Positions 49,520 to 59,200 of a stretch of DNA of 64,000 bases are shown one piece after another. The DNA is from Bacteroidota bacterium (GTDB lineage Bacteria > Bacteroidota > Bacteroidia > Chitinophagales > Chitinophagaceae): contig VBAR01000001.1 of assembly GCA_005882315.1 (NCBI GenBank), forward strand, positions 1,685,736-1,749,735, read 5' to 3'. The notes under the pieces were generated by a model. The model saw nothing but the letters and a program-made list of their open reading frames with translations. It was not told the DNA's origin and searched no databases. The translations under genes were made by a program, and so were the position numbers. Position 1 is the stretch's first letter; each line of letters starts with the position of its first letter.

Positions 49520-51031
49520 CTAATGTTTAAAATGTCTCATTCCCGTAATCACCATGGCCAGTTTATGTTCTACACAATATTCAATCGAATCTTTATCACG
49601 GATAGAACCACCAGGCTGAATAAATGATGTAATGCCTGCTTCATGTCCCAGTTTCACGCAATCATTAAACGGAAAAAATGCATCGCTGGCCATTACAGCA
49701 CCATTCAAATCGAAATTAAACTGTTTTGCTTTTTCAACAGCCTGTCTTAATGAATCGATGCGACTTGTTTGGCCGCAACCTTTTCCAACAAGCTGCTTGT
49801 TCTTTATTAATGCAATAGCATTACTCTTTAAATGCTTGCAGACAATGTTTGCAAATTTTAAATCATCTTTTTCTATAGCTGATGTTTCTCTTCCGCCAGC
49901 TTCCTTCCATTCTGTATAATTGCCTTCATCAATATTTTGTATTAAAACCCCATTAAGCAATGAACGGAACATTTCAGAATTTTTACTTTTCCCTTCCGAC
50001 TTATGTTTCAAGAGTATCCTGTTCTTCTTCGATCTCAGTACAGCTAAAGCATCTTCGTCATAAGCCGGTGCTATCAGTACTTCAAAAAATATTTCGTTGA
50101 TGGCATCAGCTGTTGCTTTGTCAACTGTACCGTTGCAAACCAGTACTCCACCAAAAGCTGATTCAGGGTCACCAGCTAATGCAGCATCCCAGCTTTCTTT
50201 TATTGTTGAACGTTGTGCAACGCCGCATACATTAGTGTGTTTAATGATGGCAAATGTGGTATCCGAAAATTCATTTATCAATTGTACGGCAGCATCTACA
50301 TCAACAAGATTATTATAACTTAATTCTTTACCATTCAATTGTTCAAATATTTCATCCAGGTTACCGAAGAACACAGCTTTCTGATGAGGGTTTTCACCAT
50401 ATCGCATTGATTTTTCTTCCTTATTAAATGGTGTAGTAACTGAAAGCTGGTGAAAATAATTCGAGATAGCAGTATCGTAAGCTGTACATACATCAAATGC
50501 TTTGATAGCGAACATTCGCCTTTGTTCTAATGATGTTTCTCCTTTTTGTTCGCTTAAAACTTTTTCCAGTAAAGCATAATCAGCTTTGTTGGCAACTACA
50601 GCCACATCTTTATGATTTTTTGCTGCGCCACGTATCATCGATGGTCCGCCGATATCTATTTTTTCAATAATTGCTTTTTCATCTGTAGTAGAAGCAACAG
50701 TTTCTTCAAAAGGATAGAGGTCAACGATCACCAAATCAATTTCCGGAATATTGTATTGTTTCATTTCCGTCATATGTGTTTCATCATCTCTTTTTCCGAG
50801 GATGCCACCAAACACTGAAGGATGTAATGTCTTTACCCGACCACCAAGAATGGATGGATAGGATGTCAGGTTTTCAACCGGAACTACTTTTACTCCCAGC
50901 TTTTCAATAAATGTTTGTGTGCCGCCGGTAGAGTAAATCGTTACACCGAGTTCTGACAGCAATTTTACAATGGGCTCAAGGCCATCTTTGTAAAAAACAG
51001 AGATGAGGGCAGACTGAATTCTTTTGTTCAT
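49520..51031 (-). CDS. purH: Bifunctional AICAR formyltransferase/IMP cyclohydrolase (PurH)
   Basis: The 503-residue enzyme performs the last two steps of IMP synthesis. The N-terminal MGS-like cyclohydrolase domain (about 1-190) has STGGTQTFIEKLG and GGRVKTLHPSVFGGIL; the formyltransferase domain has RYGENPHQKA, YNNLVDVDAAV, and AIIKHTNVCGVA, where the usual Pro in the KHxNPCG motif reads Val. The end is DAFFPFNDCVKLG, FIQPGGSIRD and VITGMRHFKH. A -7 box lies 43 bases upstream of the ATG. Confidence 0.96.
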   Translation of the reverse strand: MNKRIQSALISVFYKDGLEPIVKLLSELGVTIYSTGGTQTFIEKLGVKVVPVENLTSYPSILGGRVKTLHPSVFGGILGKRDDETHMTEMKQYNIPEIDLVIVDLYPFEETVASTTDEKAIIEKIDIGGPSMIRGAAKNHKDVAVVANKADYALLEKVLSEQKGETSLEQRRMFAIKAFDVCTAYDTAISNYFHQLSVTTPFNKEEKSMRYGENPHQKAVFFGNLDEIFEQLNGKELSYNNLVDVDAAVQLINEFSDTTFAIIKHTNVCGVAQRSTIKESWDAALAGDPESAFGGVLVCNGTVDKATADAINEIFFEVLIAPAYDEDALAVLRSKKNRILLKHKSEGKSKNSEMFRSLLNGVLIQNIDEGNYTEWKEAGGRETSAIEKDDLKFANIVCKHLKSNAIALIKNKQLVGKGCGQTSRIDSLRQAVEKAKQFNFDLNGAVMASDAFFPFNDCVKLGHEAGITSFIQPGGSIRDKDSIEYCVEHKLAMVITGMRHFKH

Positions 51032-51073
51032 AGTAACTAAAAATTAAAGGCAGGCAATCGCTAAAAGAAGGCG

Positions 51074-51081
51074 CAAATGTA
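51074..51081 (-). promoter_or_regulatory. -7 promoter box for purH
   Basis: TACATTTG on the minus strand, 42 bases upstream of the ATG, matches TAnnTTTG. Confidence 0.45.
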
Positions 51082-51086
51082 AGCTA

Positions 51087-53177
51087 TCATAGGTTCATCA
51101 CAAAAGCCCCTTTTTCACTTACATCATGAAAGGAAATATGCAGGGAATCACAATCTTTTTTCCAGTAGTTTATTTTCCAGGCAGGGCAGGAGCCATCAAA
51201 CACCACCTGTTTAATAGTAAATGTTTTAATAAGTTTAGTAAAATAGAGTTTAGGATTACCAGAAATAAGTAAAAGATCAACCGGGATTTTATTTTCCGAA
51301 GAAATGAAACCGGTTGTTTTGTTTATTCGCAGAATTTTCTTGTCCTTATAAATTAATGTATTGCCCTGTTCACTGAAATTTTCTAAATCGGCTGCTGTCT
51401 CAATACGATTCAACACTCTTGAAGGTTTGATATGAAAATTCCTGACAAAATCATCTGTCAGCAGATCTGAATCGCCAACAAATAAATATTTTCTGCCATC
51501 AATAAAATCAATGGCTTGTTTTTGAGGAACATTATATACGATGATCTGTTCACGATTATTGGCCTGTATAAATGAAGTTGACCGTAATACAACAAAGCAA
51601 ATTAAAGCGATAAGCCCATACTTCAATCCTGTTTTGGATTTTTCCATTAACCAAAAACCAAGACCTGAAGCTGCTGCTAGCAGTAAAGCAGCCTGCGGAA
51701 TAGAGATCTGCAAACCATCCCATAAAGAATATGGCAACAACTCAATTCTCTCTACATAGGTATTCATAGCCCAGAGCATCCAATAAAGAATTTTACCAAC
51801 AAACAATGCGACAGTTGGAATGAACGAGACTACACATAAAAGTATTTCACCAAGTAGGATCAAACTTGATAATGGCACCGCAACAAAATTGGTAAATATA
51901 AAAGAGAGAGGAAACTGGTGAAAATGATAAATGCTTACAGGCACAGTAAGTATTTGTGCTGCCAGTGTTACTGCATTCAGTTTCCAGATAAAATCCAATG
52001 CTTTATTTTTTACATAAAACCAATTGTAGATAGGTTTCATGAAAATAACGATACTTAAGACGGCGATATAAGAAAGCTGAAAGCCAACATCCCAAAGCCA
52101 GTAAGGATTAATAAAGAGCAACAGGAATGCAGAAAAAGCCAGTGTATTGTAGATGGAAGATTTTCTCGTCCATGTTTCTCCCAATACAATACAGGTAAAC
52201 ATAACTGCTGAACGTATTACGGATGGTTGCATACCTGCGAGCAAACTGAAAAGCCAAAGTCCTGCTATGATCAAAACTGGTCTTAACCACCTAGTGTTTC
52301 TTCTTTTCTGCAAGGGCCAGAATAATTTCAGTAACAACCAATAGATCAAGCCGAGATGTAATCCTGAAATAGCGATCACATGTACCACACCGGTATTGGA
52401 ATAAGATTGTACCAATGTTTTATCGAGGTCATCTTTATAACCGATCAACAATGCTTCAGCTAAGCCCAGCTCTTTTTCACCTTTAATATTTGCTCGCAGT
52501 ATATTCAATATTTTTTCACGGGTGGAAAAAATGAATTCCTTAAAACGGGTTTTGTTTTCACCCGGCAGTAGAACAAAATCATTTTCTTTTAAATAAGCCT
52601 GGTGTGTGATCCCCTGGAATAAGGAATAGCGTTTATAATCAAAGCCACCCGGATTACCAGCGTTTTTGATCTCCTGTAATGATTTTTTTAAAATGAATTG
52701 GGAACCATAGTTAAGTTTATTTGCTGCACTATCTTTTTTAAAATAAATAATGAGTGAACCGCTTGTTTTAATACTGGTGTCATCATTCAGAATAAAATCA
52801 ACTGATGCATTGGCTTTATAGGATTTGGTTTTTTCAACCGGGTTTTCCTGTAACGTGAGAACCAGTGCAACCCGGTTGCTGTAATAGCGGCCAAACCAGT
52901 TTTCATCATGCCGGATATCTTTATACCATGCAAGCAATCCGCCAACTGAAATAAATAAAACTGTTATAGCCAACCCGCTTATTGCTGAAAGTTTATAACG
53001 TTGGAAAAACGGAAGAAGAAAGAAACTGGTCAGGATTGTTAAACTAATTCCGCATACGATCCATAAAACAATTAACTGAATTTGTAAATGCCATTGCAGA
53101 ACGATACCTGTCATCAGCGGAATGAGAAATCTTATAAATGGTGCATTTTTCCAAATATGAATGACGGGGGCAGACAT
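51087..53177 (-). CDS. comEC: ComEC/Rec2 family DNA-uptake membrane protein
   Basis: A 696-residue inner-membrane protein expected to form the channel for single-stranded DNA import in natural transformation. It has N-terminal helices, a soluble DUF4131/OB-like region (about 75-215), and the ComEC core with HVIAISGLHLGLIYWLL and GMQPSVIRSAVMFTCIVLGE. The C-terminal 170 residues keep the shape of the metallo-beta-lactamase-like domain (IVYNVPQKQAIDFIDGRKY, VDLLLISGNPKLY), but lack the HxHxDH motif, so hydrolase activity is unlikely. This is usual in Bacteroidota. It is divergent from the phosphoesterase gene. Confidence 0.9.
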   Translation of the reverse strand: MSAPVIHIWKNAPFIRFLIPLMTGIVLQWHLQIQLIVLWIVCGISLTILTSFFLLPFFQRYKLSAISGLAITVLFISVGGLLAWYKDIRHDENWFGRYYSNRVALVLTLQENPVEKTKSYKANASVDFILNDDTSIKTSGSLIIYFKKDSAANKLNYGSQFILKKSLQEIKNAGNPGGFDYKRYSLFQGITHQAYLKENDFVLLPGENKTRFKEFIFSTREKILNILRANIKGEKELGLAEALLIGYKDDLDKTLVQSYSNTGVVHVIAISGLHLGLIYWLLLKLFWPLQKRRNTRWLRPVLIIAGLWLFSLLAGMQPSVIRSAVMFTCIVLGETWTRKSSIYNTLAFSAFLLLFINPYWLWDVGFQLSYIAVLSIVIFMKPIYNWFYVKNKALDFIWKLNAVTLAAQILTVPVSIYHFHQFPLSFIFTNFVAVPLSSLILLGEILLCVVSFIPTVALFVGKILYWMLWAMNTYVERIELLPYSLWDGLQISIPQAALLLAAASGLGFWLMEKSKTGLKYGLIALICFVVLRSTSFIQANNREQIIVYNVPQKQAIDFIDGRKYLFVGDSDLLTDDFVRNFHIKPSRVLNRIETAADLENFSEQGNTLIYKDKKILRINKTTGFISSENKIPVDLLLISGNPKLYFTKLIKTFTIKQVVFDGSCPAWKINYWKKDCDSLHISFHDVSEKGAFVMNL

Positions 53178-53267
53178 CTACAAAAGGTAATGATGTCATT
53201 ATTTTATAACAATACCACTTTGCGGGTATTCTTTTTAGATTCGTACCTTTCGCACAAGAAAAATTTT

Positions 53268-55700
53268 ATGAGAAAACTTCTTTTTATCCTTCTTTTTTTA
53301 ATTGCCAGCAACATTTTTTCACAAACTGTTCAGCAGCTTGAATCAAAACGTATTGGTCTTCCCAATGGTTGGAGCCTTACACCGGTTGGTAAAAGTCTTC
53401 CGTTGGGTGATCTGCCATTGAATATGGCTATTTCGCCAAACAAAAAAATAATTGCAGTAACTAACAACGGGCAGAGTAAACATTCATTGCAACTCATCGA
53501 TGCTGTTAATGATAAAGTATTGTCAACAGTTGAAATTAAAAAAGCCTGGTATGGTTTAAAATTTACTGCCGATGGAAAATTCCTATATGCTTCCGGCGGG
53601 CACGATAACTGGATATTGAAGTATGCAACTGCTGGTAAGAAACTGGTTTTAAAAGATAGCATTAAACTGGGAGATAAATGGCCGAATAAAATTGCTCCGG
53701 CCGGAATTGAAATTAATGATGCAAAGGAAAAAATGTATGTAGTAACAAAAGAAGACAATTCACTTTACATCATTGATATTCCTTCAAAAAAAACTACAAA
53801 GAAAATAACGTTAGGCGGCGAAGCATACGGTTGCCTGCTTTCTCCCGACAAAACCAAAATTTATATCAGTTGCTGGGGCTGTGATAAACTGATTGTGGTA
53901 GATACAAAGACTGAAAATATAATTACTAAAATCCCGGTCGGCGATAATCCCAATGAATTATGTCTTTCAAAAAACGGAAAAATTCTTTTTGTTGCAAATG
54001 CAAATGATAATTCAGTTTCTGTTATCAATACCACAGAACAAAAAGTAATTGAAACATTAAATGCGGCTTTGTTTCCTGATGCACCTCCAGGCTCTACTTC
54101 AAACGGGCTTGCATTAAGTGCAGATGAAAAAACATTATACGTTGCGAATGCAGATAATAATTGTCTGGCGGTTTTTGATGTTGCTAAACCCGGCTTTAGC
54201 CATAGTGAAGGTTTTATTCCAGTAGGCTGGTACCCTACGAATGTAAAACTGATCGGTAAAAAAATATTTGTTACAAATGGGAAAGGCTTTTCGTCAAAGC
54301 CGAATGCAAAAGGACCAAACCCAATCGATAAAAAAGATGAAGTAAGTCACCAGCAGGCAATTTATGATGCGCACCGAAACCGTATTGATTATATCGGTGG
54401 TTTGTTCAAAGGGACAATGAGCATTTTTAACGAACCGAATGAACAACAATTGGCTCAATACTCCGGAGTGGTTTATCGCAATACGCCCTATAATAAAGAC
54501 AAAGAGAAAACTGCAAAAGGAGAAGCAGGTAATCCGATACCTATGAAAGTAGGAGATAAGTCGCCGATCAAATATGTATTTTATGTCGTAAAAGAAAACC
54601 GCAGTTACGACCAGGTGCTGGGTGATATGCCCGGTGGCAATGGTGATACAAGCCTGGTATTATTTGGTAAACACATTACACCGAACCAACATAAGTTGGC
54701 CGGAGAGTTTGTCTTGCTGGACAATTTTTATGTAGATGGAGAAGTAAGTGCGGATGGACATAACTGGAGCCTCGGTGCATACGCAACAGATTTTTTAGAA
54801 AAGAACTGGCCCACAAGCTATGGTGGACGTGGCGGAAGTTATAATGCAGAAGGAACAAGAAAAGTTGCAAATAATAAAGGTGGGTTTATCTGGGATCATT
54901 GTAAAAAAGCAGGAGTAACATACAGAACCTACGGCGAATTTGCTGATGATTACAAGGCGAATATTCCTGTGCTGGAGGGACATTTTTGTCCTTACTATAC
55001 AAGTTGGGACCAGGATGTAAAAGATACTACCCGTTTCCTTCAATGGAAAAGAGAGTTTGATTCATTGTTGGCAAAAAATGCAGTACCACAATTCAACTCA
55101 TTACGGTTGATCAATGATCATACAGAAGGCTTAAGAAAAAATAAGCCAACACCTTTTGCTCATGTTGCCGATAATGACCTGGCTGTAGGAATGTTTGTTG
55201 AATATTTAAGCAAAAGCTCTATTTGGAAAGAGACAGCAATCTTTATAGTAGAAGATGATGCACAAAATGGTCCCGATCATGTGGATGCACACCGCACTAC
55301 GGCTTATGTAGCTGGAGGTTTTGTAAAAAGAAAATTTATTGATCATACAATGTATTCCACTTCGTCTATGCTGCGTACGATGGAGTTGATTCTCGGCATA
55401 CCACCAATGACACAATACGATGCAGCAGCAGAACCGATGTGGCGTTGCTTTACTTCAAGACCCGATCTTTCTCCCTTTGTTTCTGTTTCATCTAATATTA
55501 ATTTGAAAGAACTCAATTCAGTAGTAAACAAATGGCAGCAGAAAAGTGAAACATTTGATTTTACAAAAGAGGATAGTGCACCAGATTTAGAATTCAGCGA
55601 AGTGATCTGGTATGCTGTGAAAGGTGAAAGTGTCCCTTTTCCCGGACCAAGACGTTCGGCGTTTTTGAAAGTAAAAAAAGAAGAAGAGGAAGATGATTGA
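53268..55700 (+). CDS. YncE-like beta-propeller fused to an alkaline phosphatase superfamily phosphoesterase
   Basis: The 810-residue precursor begins MRKLLFILLFLIASNIFSQ. Residues about 30-400 hold repeated seven-bladed-propeller blades (VTNNGQSKHSLQLIDAVNDKV, ADGKFLYASGGHDNWI, NDNSVSVINTTEQKV). Residues about 450-790 form a phosphoesterase of the acid phosphatase/phospholipase C type, with VVKENRSYDQVLGD, VDGEVSADGHNWSLGAYATDF and FIVEDDAQNGPDHVDAHRTT metal and catalytic motifs. It may release phosphate from organic esters at the cell surface. A long upstream frame (from 53088) overlaps comEC and is rejected. A weak -7 element lies just upstream. Confidence 0.85.
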   Translation: MRKLLFILLFLIASNIFSQTVQQLESKRIGLPNGWSLTPVGKSLPLGDLPLNMAISPNKKIIAVTNNGQSKHSLQLIDAVNDKVLSTVEIKKAWYGLKFTADGKFLYASGGHDNWILKYATAGKKLVLKDSIKLGDKWPNKIAPAGIEINDAKEKMYVVTKEDNSLYIIDIPSKKTTKKITLGGEAYGCLLSPDKTKIYISCWGCDKLIVVDTKTENIITKIPVGDNPNELCLSKNGKILFVANANDNSVSVINTTEQKVIETLNAALFPDAPPGSTSNGLALSADEKTLYVANADNNCLAVFDVAKPGFSHSEGFIPVGWYPTNVKLIGKKIFVTNGKGFSSKPNAKGPNPIDKKDEVSHQQAIYDAHRNRIDYIGGLFKGTMSIFNEPNEQQLAQYSGVVYRNTPYNKDKEKTAKGEAGNPIPMKVGDKSPIKYVFYVVKENRSYDQVLGDMPGGNGDTSLVLFGKHITPNQHKLAGEFVLLDNFYVDGEVSADGHNWSLGAYATDFLEKNWPTSYGGRGGSYNAEGTRKVANNKGGFIWDHCKKAGVTYRTYGEFADDYKANIPVLEGHFCPYYTSWDQDVKDTTRFLQWKREFDSLLAKNAVPQFNSLRLINDHTEGLRKNKPTPFAHVADNDLAVGMFVEYLSKSSIWKETAIFIVEDDAQNGPDHVDAHRTTAYVAGGFVKRKFIDHTMYSTSSMLRTMELILGIPPMTQYDAAAEPMWRCFTSRPDLSPFVSVSSNINLKELNSVVNKWQQKSETFDFTKEDSAPDLEFSEVIWYAVKGESVPFPGPRRSAFLKVKKEEEEDD

Positions 55701-55706
55701 TGAATG

Positions 55707-55760
55707 AAACGTGAAATGTCAAAAGTGAAAAAGCTATCTCACGTTTCACCTTTCACGTTT
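55707..55760. repeat. Word-repeat hairpin between convergent genes
   Basis: AAACGTGAAA (55707-55716) and TTTCACGTTT (55751-55760) pair perfectly, with further GTGAAA and TTTCAC words inside. It fills the gap between the phosphoesterase and the DinB gene and may terminate both. Confidence 0.65.
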
Positions 55761-55766
55761 GACGGT

Positions 55767-56237
55767 TTAGCTCAATATCTTCTTCAGGTACGCCACTTGC
55801 CCTGCATGATAAATATTATGCTGTATTAATCCGTTAAGCATAAAACGGAAATTGTACCGACGGTTAGGAACTATATCACTTAAAAAGTCATCATCTCTTT
55901 TATTGAGATTGGCTATGATTTTTTTATGAATGGATCTGAATTGTGCCAACCCTTTTTTCCAGGTATGTTTTTGTTTAATAAGCTCCCGCCAATCATTGGC
56001 TTCTATTTCTTTTAATTCATTTTGATTTCTGTTTTCAAGATTGGCTAAAGCAAATTCAGCCCATGTATTCATATGCCAGATCAGTTCGATCAAAGAATGT
56101 TCAGTGTTGTTAGGTTTGACAGATGCTTTTGATCCATCAACTTCATCCATCAACTCATACACGGCACGTCCAAACCAGGGTTGACCACTTAGTGTTGTTT
56201 CAAAATTTTTAATGATGGATAAGACTTCTTTGTTCAT
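55767..56237 (-). CDS. DinB family protein
   Basis: A 156-residue four-helix bundle of the DinB/YfiT type. The three metal-ligand His are seen in LIELIWHMNTWAEF and LNGLIQHNIYHAGQVAYLKK. Related proteins act as metal-dependent thiol transferases; the substrate is unknown. It lies 8 bases downstream of the metalloprotease gene on the same strand. Confidence 0.85.
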   Translation of the reverse strand: MNKEVLSIIKNFETTLSGQPWFGRAVYELMDEVDGSKASVKPNNTEHSLIELIWHMNTWAEFALANLENRNQNELKEIEANDWRELIKQKHTWKKGLAQFRSIHKKIIANLNKRDDDFLSDIVPNRRYNFRFMLNGLIQHNIYHAGQVAYLKKILS

Positions 56238-56245
56238 ATAAAAAA

Positions 56246-59200
56246 TTATAGCCCGGTTAGTGTTAATGTAAAACCGGGGTTTACAATACAGGATGCACCT
56301 GTATTTAAAGTAAGGCTTTTGATTGTTGGGTTACCGGTTATCACTGGATAATTTACCAGCCCGTTACTGATACGTACATCAGTTGTCGGTCCGGGAAGCA
56401 CTCCACAAGCCCAGTTGCCGGTATTGAACCAATCGGTATTTACTGCACCTGTCCAAAATACTTCACCTGATAATGGGCTACAGGGATAACCTGCTCCGAA
56501 ACCAGAAAAGCCTGTATTCTTAAATTCACTTTTTATAGAACGGGTTGTGCCAGTCGTACCGGCAGTGGCTCCGGCAATTGTTACATCATCAAGATGCACA
56601 TTGGAAGGTGTTACATCGGGAATATTAAATCCGTTTGAAACTTTTATGATTTGGTTGTTTGCAAATAGTCGCCCTGTTGGAACCTGCCATCCGCTCACTT
56701 CGGCACCAGTATAATAAAGAGTGATCTGATAATTACCAGCAGTGGTATTATTGGTTGGTACTACTTTAATTGATTTTGAAAGAAGATAATTTGATGCATC
56801 ATTGTTCCAAAACTGTGCAGATGTATTACCCGCCCGGTCAACAGTTACTTGCGTACAGCCATAATCAAACGAAGTAAGGTTTTGTATACGGGTCATTAAT
56901 TCATTATCAGCTGATGAATAAAAGTATACATCGGCAAAAGGGCCGAGGTATATAGTTTTTGTAGAGTTAAGCACTGTTTCCACAGGTGTTTCAGCAACGG
57001 GTTGTTGTTTCAATCTAACATTTGGCCTGAAAGAAGAAATAAAGTTTGCTGTTGGTAATGTACATCCTGCAGCACTAGATGTTGCTGTTCTGTCGTAGTG
57101 CATGTTTAGAACACTTGTAATTGTAGTTGCCACTGAGTCGGCTTCCGAATTGCCACCACCGCCGTTTCCATTGTTATAACATATTTCAATTAATAAGTTC
57201 TTTGTGCTATCCCATGCAAAGGGTGTGGTAAGCACAAAATTATTTATACCAGCAATGGTGGAATAGCTTACCGGGCCAAACACCGTGGTGGTACCCGTTT
57301 CAAATGCACCACCATCTAATGAAGTGGTAGTAGTGTTTTTCATCTTTATAGTAAGCCCATTGTATGGGATCGTACTGTTTTTAGAAACAACATTCAATGC
57401 CATTTCAGTAAAGTTGGAAATAGTACCGTCATAAAAACCGGCTGCCATCAGTTCAGAAGAGGTAAGCAGTATTTGAGTTCTGGCATCGTTGAACTCTCCT
57501 CTGAAAGGATGCATGAAAGTTGTATTGCCCGAGCCAATTGTTGCCAATGGTGTTACAGCGACGTGTGGCGCAATGTCATTATCGGTTATTGTAAATGTAT
57601 AGGTTTGATTTTCGGTACCAGTAACTGCATTGGTGCTACCTGCTGCTAATGAATAAGTCAGAGTCAAAAATTCAGTTGTTTCTACCGATGCATCATCATA
57701 TATGCGAAGTGTAAGGGGTAATATAGTTGAGCCGCCAACAGTAAAGGATAATGTATTGCCTGGTGTTGCAAAGTTTCCATTGGTAGTAAAATCATAGTCT
57801 GTGCCGAGAATTGCAGTAGAAGAAACAGATGGATTGATAGTAATAACCGCGGTGCCACTACCAGCCAGGGGCTGGTTTGTTTTCATATTTACGATGTAAT
57901 CTTTATAGTTTCTGCATCCTGCAGTTGTATTTGTAATTTCTTTTTGTGTGTCGCCAGAAAATTCAAACTGAATATCCGGTGCCGTTATAGTAAAGTTGGT
58001 ATTATTAATATCAAAAAAGATATTGCCAACCGATTCAACTTTAATTCGGCAAGTGCTGAAGGTGGTTGGCAATGCGGGCAAGGTTACAGATTGTGTTCCA
58101 TCATTAGGTGTGCTGGCAAGTAGTGTTGTGAAAGTATTTCCGCCATCTGTAGAAAGAGAAATTTTTACATTCGCACAACTCACGGGTGCGGCTGTTGTAT
58201 TGGCCACATCCCAGGTAATGGTTTGTGCTGAACCGCCGGTCCATATTACACTTGTATTAGGTGATGTAATTTGAAAAGGCCCCGAGGTATTGGTAACGGT
58301 TACTACGATATCATCAAATTGTGATTGACCTACTGATTGCGGAACAGTGGAATTAAAAGGAGCATTATCTCTTGCGGTTAGTCTAAAATTCAACGTTCTT
58401 GAAACAGAACTTAATGCTTCTGTGTTTGCAATTGCATCGCCACCAGGTAATGGGCCTGATATTAACTGCCCGGCAAGTATGGTAGAAAGTTTAGGAAACA
58501 ATCTGGTCGGTGAGGTGGTAGGTGAAAAAGAAATCCAGTTTGGGCCTGTGGCTTTTGTGGCGCTTGCCACACTGGCATTGCCTGTTTGTGTGCCGTTGGC
58601 ATTGTCGTTTTGTTCCCAACTATAGGTAAGCACATCACTTGGATTGGCATCTGTTGCAGAACCCGTTAATGCAAATGGTGTGCTGATGGGAATGGTATAA
58701 TCGCTTCCTGCATTTACAACAGGTGTTGCATTGGTGGCAGAAATGTTTACTGTAACAGGGCAGGTCTTGGTTGCAAGATTGGCTTGTATTTGTGCAATAG
58801 AGGCCTGGTGATAATAAGCAATAGAATGCGGCGCTACATCCTGATCGGTAATACCGGCATAGCCCATAATGGTAATGCCGGAACCAACTTCTTTATTTAC
58901 ACCGGTGCCTTCGATTGCATATGAAAAAGTATGATTGGCCCCTAACTGGTGGCCTATTTCATGCACGACATAATCTATATCAAAATTATCTCCTTGCGGA
59001 ATGCCATCTGAAGGAGAAGTAAAGCCACTTCCTTTTTGGCCATTCACACAAACACAGCCAATACAACCTGCATTACCACCACCACCGGAGTCGCCAAACA
59101 AATGCCCGATGTCATAATTCGCTTCACCAATAACTGATGTCAATGTGTTTTGAACTTCTCCGTTCCATGCACCACCTGAACCTGTAGCAGGGTCAGAATA

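Noticed and set aside
53088-53267. N-terminal extension of the phosphoesterase gene
   Set aside because: The extension overlaps comEC and is not conserved-looking; the signal peptide begins at 53268.
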